This document shows positions 45,311-57,079 of a stretch of DNA of 64,000 bases, one piece after another. The notes beneath the pieces were generated by a model that made no database searches, was not told where the DNA came from, and was given only the letters and a program-made list of their open reading frames with translations. The position numbers and the translations under genes were made by a program. Numbering within the stretch: the first letter of the stretch is position 1; each line of letters begins with the position of its first letter. The DNA is from Prorocentrum cordatum (Eukaryota; Sar; Dinophyceae; Prorocentrales; Prorocentraceae): positions 1 to 64,000 of the forward strand of contig CAUYUJ010015763.1 in NCBI GenBank assembly GCA_963575745.1, in the 5' to 3' direction.

Positions 45311-45733
45311 ATGGAGCGCTCCGTCCAGGGGCCCGATTCCCCTAGCGTGGATGAGCTACTCATGGAGCTAGAATACTTGCAGCAGAGGTCCCGCCACGCT
45401 GCGTCGATTGCAGATGATGCCCTGCGCGAGTTCGAGGCGGTGTTCAATGACCCCCAGGCAGCACCGCCACCATCATATGCAGGCTCGACGACGCCACTCT
45501 GCACCCCAGAGTTCACGACGTTGAGCCCCTCTGTGTCGTGCCCACGTACGTCCCGCTCGCCGATCGAGACCATCGTGCCCTCCGACTATGACGACATGTC
45601 CCCCACGAGCCCCGCGGTGCCTGAGTTGGAGGAGATGAACGATGTGGACGGGGCGGAGGACGTAGACCAGGTGGATTGCCCCGAGGACAAGAAGATGGCG
45701 ATGCAATGCTCGCAAGGGCCAAGGCGCGGCTGA
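45311..45733 (+). CDS. Small acidic protein, 140 residues, unknown
   Basis: The ATG at 45311 opens MERSVQGPDSPSVDELLMEL, then a helical stretch (QQRSRHAASIADDALREFEA), a Ser/Pro/Thr-rich part and an acidic end (DVDGAEDVDQVDCPEDKK) before TGA at 45733. Codon use is GC-ending. It may be a whole single-exon gene or the first exon of a longer one, because the last five codons (GPRRG) could be read-through past a donor. No relict leader was found upstream. Confidence 0.55.
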   Translation: MERSVQGPDSPSVDELLMELEYLQQRSRHAASIADDALREFEAVFNDPQAAPPPSYAGSTTPLCTPEFTTLSPSVSCPRTSRSPIETIVPSDYDDMSPTSPAVPELEEMNDVDGAEDVDQVDCPEDKKMAMQCSQGPRRG

Positions 45734-46387
45734 GTTCCGCAATGCCAGATGTAGAACAACAACAGGAGGACGTCAGGAGGTGGAATAAGGTTTTGAAGTG
45801 GAGGCGGCGTAAGCGAGGTTGAGGAGGAGGATAGGATGATCATGAATACATGAGGGGCAGGAGATGATGAGGAATACGTTCATGATTTGGAGGAGGATAA
45901 GGAGGAACATGTACACGAGGATGAGGTGGTAGTGTAGGAAGCTCTGTGGTGGGTGAGCTCTCGCACGGCAATGCCCGTTCATAATTTGCGTAGAACCCAA
46001 CCGATGCGGAGAATGCACGTGGATCTACAGTTTGCAGCCTCGGAATTAAGGTCTGTTGAAACAGAATTGGCATCGTTGCATTTGGTGACGTGCATTGCTG
46101 CTCAGACGTCTGGTGACATGCATTCCTGTTCAGACGTACGTTGAAACACGTGGCATCGTTGCATTTGGTGACGTGCGTTCCTATATATGTGTGTAGATAT
46201 CCAGGGTAATCCAAATGGTGATAGGGAGGAGGGAGGAGGGAGCATGGAGGAGGGAGGAGGGGGGAGGGAGGAGGGACGTGGCATATAAGCATGTGATGAT
46301 GGTCAAATGCCTGTTGATCCCATTCAATCGTGCTGAGAGCGGTCGGTTCCGTGCTGTTCGAGTTGGCCTCTTGATGCGATTCAATCC
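45734..46387. other. Spacer without supported gene
   Basis: Purine tracts (AGGAGG, GGGAGGAGG) and a short near-duplication near 46079-46180 (CATCGTTGCATTTGGTGACG words twice). Open frames on either strand lack coding signatures. Confidence 0.4.
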
Positions 46388-47275
46388 ATTCTTGGCGCTT
46401 CGCGCATCCCAACCAGCCCATCCATAATTGAGTGCTAGTTGTCTTCAGGCCTCGTTGGAGGACCTCTTGATCCATGATCGGTTATTGGCTGTCGGAGACT
46501 ATATTGAACCATGCTCTGCTATTTTGGGCCATGTTGAGGCTGTCTTGGGGTGTATTGGAGGTCTGTATGGGGTTATCTTGGGCCATGCTTGGCTGTCTTG
46601 AACTACTTTGAAGCCCAGATTTGCATATCTAGGGCCCTCTTGGAACCATATAGGGCCACACAGGGCGGTGTGCAAAGTCTTGGGGGAGAGGCTGGGCGGC
46701 CTCTTGCCTCTTGGGGTCATCGTGGGCCCCATGACTCAAAACTATGAGGTCCTGACTTAGCACCGCCCCCTCAGAGGCTCTCAAACGGCATCTTGGGGCC
46801 CCCTTGGACCGTTCGTGGGCGCCTCGTGGGCGAAGTATTCAGCTTGTTGGGCCCCTATTGGGCCTCGTTTGGGCAATTCGGAACCATCTTGAGGCTTCCA
46901 AAGCCCATCGGAAACGAGAAAGCGATAATGCCAACAAGCCGTGATGATCCCTAAGCGTTTGAAGGGTGGTGGCATCTTGGGGGGCGCAATGGAGGGCTCG
47001 GGGGACACTCGGATACGTTTTGGGGCTGTCATGGGGCCTCTTGGGAGTATGTCGGGTGCTATATTTGCCCATCTTGTGGTAGCATGGGCCATGTTGGAGG
47101 CCACCTTGCGACTTTGAAGCCCTCTTGGAGCTTTCTTGGGCCATCTTGGACCCTGCTGTGTCTCCGCCCCCCCCCTCTCCCACGGTCAGGGGAGGGGGTA
47201 GGGGGAGGGGTAGGGATAAGAAAAACAAACGCGCTATACCATCTAAGCCCAGAGGGTTGGTGAGATTTCAGTCAC
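46388..47275. repeat. Dispersed repeat, copy A (about 880 bp)
   Basis: It opens GGCGCTTCGCGCATCCCAAC and closes near TATACCATCTAAGCCCAGAG, and matches copy B at 50694 along its whole length with many substitutions. The interior is full of CTTGGGCCAT/TTGAGGC words. On the minus strand both copies keep an open frame beginning MASNMAHATTRWA or MASTMAHATSRWV, but indels break the match, so coding is doubtful. Confidence 0.85.
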
Positions 47276-47579
47276 ATTCTAGTTGCCGTGCAGCGGGATC
47301 CATTATTGTCAGGTGCCGTGCAATCCCGCTCAGCGTTGCTGATCTTGATCTGGCCAGTGCAGTTCAGTTTGGTCAGGTAGTGTCTCTTCTTCCAGTTCAG
47401 GCATATCCGAATGTATAATGTATGATAGTTTGGTTAACGATGTGTCAGGGTTTTCGTATTTTCGGCACGATTAACATATGCGTGCTAGATTAAGGCAGCG
47501 AAACACCATACACATCAGCACAACCACCTACTATTCGCACTTCACAAACATGCGTTCGATATGACACTAGCATGGCGAC

Positions 47580-47762
47580 ATCATGACGTCAATCTGACGT
47601 CAGCCTGACGTCACCCTGACGTCAGCATGACGTCAGCCTTTGAGCCTGACAAATGCCTGACGTCAGGCATTTGTCAGGCTTCACACTGGCAAGTGCCTGA
47701 CGTCAGGCATTTGTCAGGCTATATGCCTGACGTCAGCCTGACGTCATGCTGACGTCAGACTG
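47580..47762. repeat. TGACGTCA array with internal inverted repeats
   Basis: CTGACGTCAGCATGACGTCA words plus a larger inverted pair, AATGCCTGACGTCAGGCATT twice. It lies about 260 bases upstream of the gene that starts at 48020. Confidence 0.85.
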
Positions 47763-48019
47763 GTATCAAACCTATATTTCTATATAGTCCAGGTTTTCGG
47801 TTGGCACTGAATGTACAGCTCATCATTCGGATATGTCCAAAAAGGCCCAGGGTCACAAATATGCCTCTGGAATCACACAAAACATGTATGAAATTGCCGA
47901 TTTGACGTTCCCGTGGACGCGCAATTCTGTTTTTGTTCATCGCGAAGTCTGGGCTCGAGAGGTGATCAGGAGAGCAGCAGATCGCTGAATTCCCATTCAA
48001 CGCTCGCCCTGTCGGACGC

Positions 48020-51000
48020 ATGGCTCCGAAACGTGTGATGAAGTCGGCGCTCAAGCTCAAGCGCAAGCCAGCTGCTGCTCGAAAGAGCCCCGATCAGCAG
48101 ATCGACAGTGACGAGATCCCGCTTGCGCTGATCCCGAAGAGCGGCAAGACATCGTGTGACATGTGGCCCACCCAGAAACACCTACGATCCCCAACAGTTC
48201 GGTTCTTCCGATTCGTCATACCCTTCTCTGTCATTCCTCGCCCTCCTCCTCCTCGCTGCCCTTACCCTCGCCATCCGCCACTGTACCTCCTCTTTATACA
48301 TGTCATTTCCGCCCCCGAACCTTGAAGGTGGCCCGTCGCCAAGCTCGCGGCGGCCGCTAGCAGGTGCAAGGACTTGGATGCGAAGATCAAGGTCTTCCAG
48401 GACCACGCAGACCACACCTCGGTCGCGCACCTCAAGTGCATCTTCTCTGGGCAGGAGATCAGGTCATGTCCCATCAAAGGGTGGGGGAGGATGTCCGACG
48501 GAGATGGAGGGGATGCTGTGAAGGAAGATGCAACGATCTTCAATGGCGGTTCGATGAATGTTCCCTTCGGTCGGTTTGCTTTGAAGATCTGCATCGACAT
48601 CTTCCGTCTCAGCATTCCTCTCATCCCCTCTGTCATGCCATCCTCCTTCGTTGCAGGGCGCTCTACGGCCGCTGCTCGAACGCCAGGAAGAAGAACGCCG
48701 ACGCGGAGGAGCTCTTCAAGGAGGCCCGTATGAAAACAAAAAAACGAGTTGGCCCTCCCCTTCAAATATTGATCGATAAGCAGATCGATACAAACACTGG
48801 CCGCTCACGCGCATCACTCGCTGTGTTTCTCTCCCCATGGAGGGCGCCAAGAGAAACACAGCTATGATATCGTGAACGACCACTTGCTCGAACATATTGG
48901 CAGGGAGATGACAAGTGCCGAGCGCGCGACCCAGATCGGTTGAACCGCCGATCGAGCAGAGCGAGCGACCGAGCGGGCGCTTCGGGTTCTGGAGCAGGCT
49001 GACAATCTCCCGCCCAACAGCGGGAAGCAGCTCAGCAAGGCGCAGCTCCTCATGGTGTATCTGAAGGACCCCGAGCTCGGCGAGCGCTTCCTCGAGATCA
49101 GCGCCTCGATCTCGTTCGCCGAGTCCGTCGGCCGCAGGGAGGAGTGGGTGGGCCACAAGAAGCTCAAGGAGGAGTTCTCGAGCAGCGAGGCCGAGGAGAT
49201 GATCGCCGAGGATAGGACCAAGGATCGATGCTCCCAAACATATGTATGAGGTAGGGGGGGGATGAGGAGGATAACTTTGATGACGCCCAAGTACCTACCA
49301 ATACTCACATGCCCTTACTCTTCGTTCGCGCCCATATCTGGTCCCACGGCGCACCAAGCCTTTACGCATCGGGGCCAAGAAAGGGGCGCTGACGAATGGT
49401 GAGGGCATTACGGTGGGTAGTATACACGCGACATCCCTCTCACGATCCTCGGCCTCACTCCCCGATGGGACACCCCCCACTCATGATGGTATCCGTGTCC
49501 TTTTCCTCGTGAATCATCCCGTCGTCCTCCTCCTCCCCCTCCTCCTCCTCCTCCTCCTCCCCCTCCTCCTCCTCCTCCTCCTCCTCCTCTTCCCCCTCCT
49601 CCTCCTCCTCCCCTCCCTCCTCCTCCTCCTCCTCCTCCTCCTCCTCCTCCTCCTCCTCCTCGCACCCCACCTTCGCCTACGCCACGCATCATTCGTTCGT
49701 TCCCCAGGCGCGCCCGAACCCCGGCAACCCTCGCAGGAAGCAGTACTGCATCGTTCGCGACAGCAAGAGCAAGACGTTCACCAAGAAGCGCGAGCAGGGT
49801 GGCAGGGGCAGGAAATGCTTGGACCAGGGCGAATTCGACGACATGGCGAGCGGCATGAGCGGCCTGGCCATGAGCGGCGATCTGGCCATATACGGCACGC
49901 GATGGGAACGTACATGGGAGAGGGCTGATTTGCCAGGATGTGGATGATTCATATGATGAGAGGATTGGGTGGACGCAGCTAACTGAGGAACGGATCATGA
50001 GAGCACATTGGATGGTGTAATATGTTCGGCGGAGGCCTGGGCGTGCAGGAAGGGGGGCGATGAGGATGAGGATGAGGAAATGGATGAGGTGGAGGGGGAA
50101 GAGAAGGAGGCGAAGGAGGAGGAAGATAAGCAATAAGATGATGGGATGTCAAGGGATGCACCGAGGGAGCCATGCTGTGACCTCCCGCCCCCAATCGTCG
50201 CTACTGGCCCCGCCCCTCCACTCGTCCATTTACCACCCCACTCCCCACTCCACCACTGACTCCCCAACTCCCTCCACTGCCACGCCTCCACTGAACCCCC
50301 CATTTCTCCCCACTGATTCCCTGATCGGTCCCGCTGCTCTCGCCCCTCCTCCCGCCACCCCACCTCCCCTGACCTCCGCGCCAAAACTAAACTCAGCAAC
50401 CCAACGTGTCCTCAACGCGCCGATTCTCTCCCCCACCCACCCCCGCCCTGCCCCGCCAGCCTTGCCCCCCCGTTCGGAGCCCAAGGCAGCATGAGCAGCA
50501 TGGGCCTGGACCTGCCGAACAAGGACGCAGACGAGAGCCGTCGCGGCGCTGGCCGCGGCGGACGAGGTCGCGGCAAGGGCAGCGCAGCGGACTCGGAAGC
50601 GAGATCTTGGAGACCGCGGTTTCGAGCCGATCTCTCGAAGATCGCACGCCTTGTCGCCCGCGCCCCCCTCCCTCACCCACAACAAAAACACAATTCTTGA
50701 CGCTTCGCGTATCCCAACCAGCCCATACATAATTGATTGCTAATTTTCTTGAGGCCTCTCGGAGGCTATCTTGAGCGATGCTCGGCTAGAGGCTGTCGGA
50801 TGCTATATTGAGCCATGCTCGGCTATCGTGGGCCATCTTGAGGCTGCCTTGAGGCATCTTGGAGGTCTGTCGGGGGGGCATCTTGAGCCATGCTTAGCTA
50901 TCTTAGGCAAGTTTGAACGCCATATTTGCATATCTAGGGCCCCCTTGGAGCCATATTGGGCTACACAGGGCGGGGTGGAGGGCATTTGGGGAGATGCTGG

Positions 51001-53467
51001 GAGGCATCTTGGGGTCATCTTGGGCACCATGGCTCAAAAAGATGAGGTCCCCCAATTAACATCGCCCCCTCGGAGGTTCTCAAACGGCATCGTGGGCCCC
51101 CCCTTGTAGCGTTCGTGGGCGCCTCTTGGGCGATATTGGGGCCGTATTCGGCCTTTTCGGGCTCCATATTGGGCCTCGTTTGTGTCATCTTGAGGCTTCC
51201 AACGCCCATGGGAAGCGAGAAGGCGATAATGACAACCACAGTGATTTTCCCTAGGCGTTTGAAGGGTTTGGTCATCGTGGAGGGCGCCGTGAAGGGCTCG
51301 GAGGGCACTTGGATCCGTCTTGGGGCTGTAGTGGGGCCTCTTGGGGGTATGGTTGAGGTTATCTTGACCCATCTTGAAGTAGCATGGGCCATCGTGGAGG
51401 CCATCGTGCGACAATGAAGCCCTCTTGGGACCTTCTTGGGCCATCTTGGACGCTGCGGTGCCTCCGCCCCCCCCCCTCCCCCCCCCCCTCCCAGCCCCAG
51501 GGGAGGTAGGGGAAGGGGTATAGAGCAGAAAACAACGCGTTATACCACCTAAGCCCAGAGAGCTGGTGGGATTAGGGCATCAACCGATCGGGCCCTCGCC
51601 CTTTCGCCCCATCGACTTATCAACCTGTAGCGCCCTTGCATGCGTCACCCTCGCCCGTTCTTGGGCCCCGCCTCCTTGACTTCACCATTCCCTAAGTGAG
51701 ACGGGGGAGAGACGCACGAGAGATGGGGAAGAGTGGGAAGAGATGCGGATGAGAGATGGGAGACGCCCTCGCCTTAAATGAGATGGGGCATGGGGGAGGG
51801 CACGAGCGCGATCCAAGCGCCAGCCTTGCCCAGGCTGACATCAAGAAGATCATCAAGGTGTGGGGCAAACAGGCAGAGGCCATCTCGAAGGTCAACCCCG
51901 ACTCGATCAAGAGCTCGCAGAAGGGTTCGGAGATCCTCGAAAAGATCGAGGGCTACATCAAGGAGACTTCGGGCCATGATTAATATCGCTTCCTCACGTG
52001 CCTGCTCCTCCTCCCCCTTCACCCTCGTTCTCCTACCGCAATATCTCCCCGTATCCACATTCTCCTTATCCTCCTCCCAATCCTTACCATCCGTCTCCTC
52101 CTCCGCGTCCTCCTCGCCATTCGCGTCGTCCTCGTCTTCCTCCTCTGTTACCCCCTGTTGCCCCCCCTTGTCCCCTGCCCCTCGCTTGAGTTCTTTGCAT
52201 TCGCCCCCCCACCGCCTCCCTTCACCTTCTGTCCTCGTTTCGGCCTCACTGACCCGATTGTCCGCCATCCTGGCGCATGCCTTCTTTCCGCCGTGCCCCA
52301 AATACTCACTCCCCCTCGCATCCTAACGCGCCCCCCTCCTCGGTCCAACCCTGCCCTCCCGCCGTTTCAAAGGAGGGCTGCAGCGCGCTCGTCAGCGCGA
52401 TCAGGACCATCAAGCGCGAGGGCGGGCACGACAAAGCTGACATCGAGGCTGCGACAAAGGTCAGCAGTCTAAACTGGGGATGCGGATGGGAACATCAGAC
52501 TGACGTCGGTCTGACGTTTGTCCGAAGTCAGACTGACATCAGACTGACGTCAGTCTGGCGTCAGCCTGACGTCAGATTGACGCCCGTCTGACGTCAGACT
52601 GACGTCAGCCTGACGTCAGACTGACGTTAATATGACGCCACACTGACGTCAGTCTGGAGTCAGCCTGATGCCAATCTTATACGCGATTGACGTCAACATG
52701 GCGTCAGCCTGACGTCAGCCTGACGTAAGCCTGACGTCAGACTGACGTCAGAGTGATGCCACTTTGACGCTAGGATGACGCCAAACTGAAGTGGGAATGA
52801 CGTCAGACTGACGCCAGCCTGACGTCAGAGTGGCGTCAGGCTGGCGCCATATTGACATCGTACGTACGTCAGCACGGCGTCCGACGGACGTCAGACTGAC
52901 GCCAGGCGCATGCACCTCATATCCATCCTCCTCCTCCTTCTCCTCATTGTCACCCTCCTCCCCCTCATCCTCCTCATCCTCCCCCCCGCACCCCATCCCT
53001 CCACCCCCTCATCCACCATCCCCCCGTAATCGGGCACGTGCCCTGCCCCCTCCCCCGCCCTGCAACGGGGGTTTCAAAACGGACAGTCCAAACTGTAGGT
53101 TCAAGATCGAGGACTACTGGCGGGTGTTCAATGCAAATGTACACCGTAGCATACCGGGACAATGGAAGAGGGGAACGAGACGGGGGGAGGAGGAGGAGGA
53201 GGAAGCGGGGGAGGAGGAGGAGGAGGGGGAGGAGGAGGAGGAGGAGGCAAATCAGCTTTTCGTCGGCGCCACAAGGGTATGGCGAAGGGGAGGTGGAGAT
53301 TTGTTTTCCTCCCCATCGAATAGTTGATGGAGGATCTCCAGAAGCTGGCCAACGCTGTCTCTGCGGCGCTGGTCGACGACGTCACCGACGTCAACAAGGC
53401 CAAGAAATTGTCGAACATCAGCGTCGGCATATTCAAGAAAGGCTCCGAGCTGAACATTATGCAGTAG
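48020..53467 (+). CDS. Eleven-exon gene, 453 codons, unknown dinoflagellate-type protein
   Basis: Exons 48020-48153, 48364-48462, 48657-48727, 48852-48938, 48960-49222, 49708-49909, 50486-50598, 51834-51962, 52373-52459, 53106-53138 and 53324-53467 sum to 1362 nt, and every phase closes. Donors: seven GT, one GC (50599), two GA (49223, 51963); all acceptors AG. The fourth gap is only 21 nt and holds an in-frame TGA; it could instead be a nonsense mutation. The protein opens MAPKRVMKSALKLKRKPAAA and has a helical core (SKAQLLMVYLKDPELGERF, FAESVGRREEWVGHKKLKEE), a basic part (RKQYCIVRDSKSKTFTKKRE), an Arg/Gly stretch and a helical end (QKLANAVSAALVDDVTDVNK). By recall the 'LMVYLKDPE' core is a very common dinoflagellate family. 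Intron 7 holds dispersed repeat copy B; intron 9 holds a TGACGTCA array. A basic nuclear protein is plausible from composition only. Confidence 0.8.
48939..48959 (+). other. 21-nt candidate mini-intron or nonsense codon
   Basis: GTTGAACCGCCGATCGAGCA plus G begins GT, ends AG and is a multiple of three. If kept, it introduces an in-frame TGA in an otherwise open gene. CGGTTGAACCG at its left edge is self-complementary. 21 nt is shorter than known dinoflagellate introns, so a point mutation or assembly error is a serious rival. Confidence 0.35.
50694..51575. repeat. Dispersed repeat, copy B, inside intron 7 of the 48020 gene
   Basis: It matches copy A (46388-47275) from ATCCCAACCAGCCCAT to the closing TAAGCCCAGAG word. 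It is complete within the intron 50599-51833, so it inserted or duplicated without disturbing the exons. The same orientation and about 4.3 kb separation favour segmental duplication or two insertions. Confidence 0.85.
52497..52905. repeat. TGACGTCAG array in intron 9
   Basis: Some 30 TGACGTCAG/CTGACGCCAG words with spacing near 10-12 bases, more decayed than at 39 kb, lie within the 646-nt intron between the exons ending at 52459 and starting at 53106. Confidence 0.85.
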
Positions 53468-53509
53468 GTATGATCAACACGGGCTCCGAACTGAACATCG
53501 CGCTGTAGG
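53441..53509 (+). repeat. Duplicated 3' end of the last exon
   Basis: GGCTCCGAGCTGAACAT with a TAG codon 11 bases later (53441-53467) recurs 41 bases on (53482-53507) with its own TAG. The second copy lies after the stop, so it is untranslated unless the first TAG is read through. Confidence 0.8.
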
Positions 53510-53924
53510 TCGGAGGCCCTGGCACGCAGCAGCTCTGCCTAAGAGCGACGAGCCCCCCCCCCCACCGCGCGCCCCTGAGAGGGTGCGCTTGATAAGCAAT
53601 GCACCCTTGTGTCCTTCCCTTGCGCGCCTTTGAATGATGACACGCCCTCGGGCCTTGCATCCTGATGCGTGCCTGCAAGTGCAGCGGGCTCCGTGAGGAG
53701 CTCCGAAAGCGGACCCCCGTGGGTGGAGACCTCGGCAAGAGCTGCTGCTACATCTTTTTTTCCGTGCGACTACGTCGCACAAGGAGGGCATCCCAGGCCA
53801 CGGGAGCAGCGTCGAACGCTTCGAAGACTAAGCGTCAAGTCTAAAATCTGGTTTCGGTCCCCACGAGTTCGGTGACATTTTTCAGTTGTTAAGTTCTGGC
53901 GTGCCCGTCAGGGTTTTAGGTCGT

Positions 53925-54385
53925 CCTGGGGCTCGGGTCATCCAGGGCCTCGAACCGTACAGGGTCTCGAATCGTTCAGGGTCCCAGGTCGCCCAGGGCC
54001 TCGGATCGCCCAAGGTCTCGGATCGTCCAGGGTATCCTGCTCCCGTCGGCCGTCGCCCATCTGAGCCCGTGCACGATGAGCTCGCACCTGGCGGTGGCAC
54101 GAGCAAGCGTTTCGCCTCCCCTGCGCGCCTCTGTAGGCGCACCGATGGCATCCGCCTCCGAGAGAGCAGCGTCGCCTGAAATACACGACGCAGTTTGCCT
54201 TAAACGATGGCCAACGTCGATGGCCCCACCCATGCCCCCAGGGCTCGGAACGTCGCCTGTAGTTTGGGAGGCCACGCGTGGGCCCCTGATCCCACAAGGC
54301 CTCGGGTCGACCAAGGTCTCGGGCCACCCAGGGTCTCGGGTCGTCCAGGGCCTCGGCTTGCCTAGGGTCTCGGACCGCCCCTCGG
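53925..54385. repeat. Two clusters of a 17-bp minisatellite
   Basis: GGGTCTCGGATCGTCCA and variants repeat about six times at about 53934-54040 and again about five times at about 54290-54385, flanking 240 bases of unique sequence. The clusters stand immediately upstream of the transposase-like gene. Confidence 0.8.
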
Positions 54386-54404
54386 CAGACGAACGCGTTC
54401 GTAT

Positions 54405-57079
54405 GTGATGCGACTGTTGCTCTCATTGGTGGGCGATGTGAGCCAGCGCACGGCGAGTTCGCACGCAGCGATAAGTGTGGCCGTGCTTCAGCCCCCCTCA
54501 TCTCCATTCTCGCTCATGCCGTCACCATCGCAAGGCGCTCGGGCTCGAGGGTCGAGGCCCCCGCCCCAGCCCCCCCCCCCGCCTGTCGTGCCCCCAATGG
54601 TGAAACGCGGGCAGAAACGTCGGCTGTCGCCCGCTGGCGATGGCCCAGACGAGGCTCCAGATGGGGCCCCAGGTGTTCCTGTGCAAGAGTATTCAAATTT
54701 AGGGACGTATCTTCTGAAGCAATGGTGCTGGGGCTTGATGCCCGCCGCAGAAGTTCAACGCGTTGCGCTGGCGGCGCATCGGGACGGGCTCAAGCACCAG
54801 GAAATATCGAAGCTCGCGAGCCTGGGCGCCAGGGGGAACCACCCAGGCAATATCCATTCACACTTGACGAGGATGCTTGGGAGGAATATGCTACCAGAGC
54901 CCATGGCGTTCCCCGCGTCGTGCATCGATCCGAAAACTACTAAGCCAACTGAAGGCGCAGCTGCGGCCCTCCTACCACACGAGTGGTTTTCTGCATTATT
55001 TCATCAATATCCAACGGAATTCGAGGAGATCTTCGGGGTGGGTCGCCTGTCGGACTTCTGGGATCACGCCAGCAGGACGCATTTTCTTTTTTTTTTGTTT
55101 CCTCTCATGGGTTGGTGCCAGCAGTTTTCGGGTGCCCCCGCCCGCCGCGCGCCCCTTCCCACCCCTCCCCCCCCCCCCCTGGCCATTTGACGACGGCGGG
55201 GGGGCGGGGGCGGGGGGCGGTCAGGAAAACGAAACAGCTGGGGGAACATCGGGGGTGGAGGACAGGAGGGCGACGCTTCAGCGGCGGCACTCCCGCTCGA
55301 GCATTATCATTCTGCGCGGCACCAACAACCGTCCCAGGGGCGACCGACGTCTGCGAGACCACCCAGTCTGGGCCGTTCGAAGTTACGCGACCACATGCGT
55401 GCCTTTGAGGATCCACGGCGACGGGGCCGAATTTCTCACACGGGACAGCCTCGCATCGTTGAGCCTTACAGGGTTGTTAGGGGTCGGTTCAACAAAGGCG
55501 CTCGCACTGAATTTAATCAGTTGGCCATTGAGCACCCTAACGAAAAAGAAAAAACATGGTGGCAAAGATACGTTCCTGGAGATATGGGAAGTGTTGCGAT
55601 GGAGCTTCCAGGCACTGGCGGAGGGCAAGCACCCTAGAACAGATTAGATTGGCTTCGCCACCACGCACACACCAAACTAGACTTACACGTGTAAGGGGGC
55701 CTGGGGGGTGTTGTCGGTGGTCCCGCGCCTTGCGGCGTGCTTCCAATTTCGTCCATCTCCACCCGTTTGCCCTCTGCGCATTTTAATGCCATCAGGGCCC
55801 GCGTTCGGTAGCCTGTCTGCGGGTATGCTGCTCCGCCGCGTCAGTTTCTATTGCTTGCCCCTCTCCTCAGCTCCTCCCCGCTGCTATCCCTCGTCTTCCC
55901 TGGCCCCGAAGCCCCAGCCCGCACCCTCCCCCCTCCCCTTCCCCCCGCAGCGCGCCCCCCCATCCCCCGCCCGCCCGCCCGCCCCTTGCGCCGCCTCTAC
56001 CATTAGCCAATAACCCTCGCTTGAACGAGAGAGTCGGACTGGAACGGCGACCCGTTAGACCCTGATCGTGCCAGGTTGGGTGGGCAGTTCCTGAGTAGCC
56101 CAACGAAGCCGTTCAGGGCGTTTATATACGGCATCCTCGGTGACCTGGAATTTTTCGAAGCCTACCTACACATGCCGTATTCAAATGACAACCAGTTCTG
56201 TTGGTTGTGCCCCTGCGACAAGAGCGGCGCCAACCCGTTCAATAATTTTCAGGCAGATGGGCCGAACCACTGGAAATTTCACGAACGAGATTTCCGAGCT
56301 GAGCACCCTGTGTTCACTATATGGGGAGTTACTGTGTCCACGTTGTGGTTGGACGTGATGCATACTTTTGACCTCGGCGTTACGGGCCACATTCTCGCCA
56401 ATTTGTTCTTCGAGATAGTTACAGAGCACGAGCGTGGACCCAGGGCCGCCCGCGTGGAGAAGCTCTGGAAGCGAATCCAGGAGGTCTACCAGGAGGAAGG
56501 CATCGAGCACCGCCTATCACACTTCAAGTTCGGATACTTTGTGAAAGACCATGATTCCCCGTTCGCGGATTTTCCTGTGTTGTCCCACGCCGTGAAGGCG
56601 GCCGAGGCACGCTGGTTGTCTCGCGTCGGCCTTCAGTTGTCCAGGGACTATGACGACGGTAGCCCACCTTCACGAACGAGGGTATTCATGCTGAAGAGCC
56701 TTTGCAAAATCTATGAGCTGATCGATTCGGGCGATATGTTTTTTCTGCAGCAGAGTGTAATGACATCCAGAAGTGGACAGACGACCTGCTTGAATGCTAC
56801 CAATCGTTATCCAGCAGGGCGTTCGCACAACACAAATTGAAGTACTCCATAGTCAATAAACACAACTTTGTGTGGCACCTGGTACGCCAGGTGCCACTTA
56901 ACCCTCGGTGCACTTGGTGCTACCAACCAGAAGATTACCAACGCTTCGTCTCCCGTGTCGGGGGTGCTTGCGCCATTGGTACATCTATCAATAGTGTATG
57001 CCGTAAGGTTTCTGAGAGGATGAGAATGGGCAGGCATATAAACGACTTTCGTCAAGGTTGGTCCCGCCACGGGCCCTAG
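54405..57079 (+). mobile_element. Transposase-like gene, about three exons, with one frameshift
   Basis: The likely start is the ATG at 54515 (or 54599, MVKRGQKRRLSPAGDG). Exon 1 continues to about 55070 with YSNLGTYLLKQWCWGLMP, GNHPGNIHSHL and LLPHEWFSALFHQY. Exon 2, about 55357-55634, has VPLRIHGDGAEFLTRDSL and DTFLEIWEVLRWSFQALAEG. Exon 3 from about 56032 (probably a GA-AG intron before it) has WNGDPLDPDR, FCWLCPCDKSG and VMHTFDLGVTGHILANLFFE. A one-base shift at about 56757 is needed to continue to WCYQPEDYQRFVSRVGG and TAG 57079. The motif order equals that of the 17-19 kb pseudogene. No terminal inverted repeats or target duplication were identified. Calling it a transposase is inference; the shift suggests early decay or a base error. 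Confidence 0.65.

Noticed and set aside
46781-51404. Minus-strand ORFs beginning MAS-MAHAT in both dispersed-repeat copies as a conserved protein
   Set aside because: Similarity is at DNA level over the whole repeat, and the frames diverge after indels. A more distant copy with kept frame would be needed to revive it.
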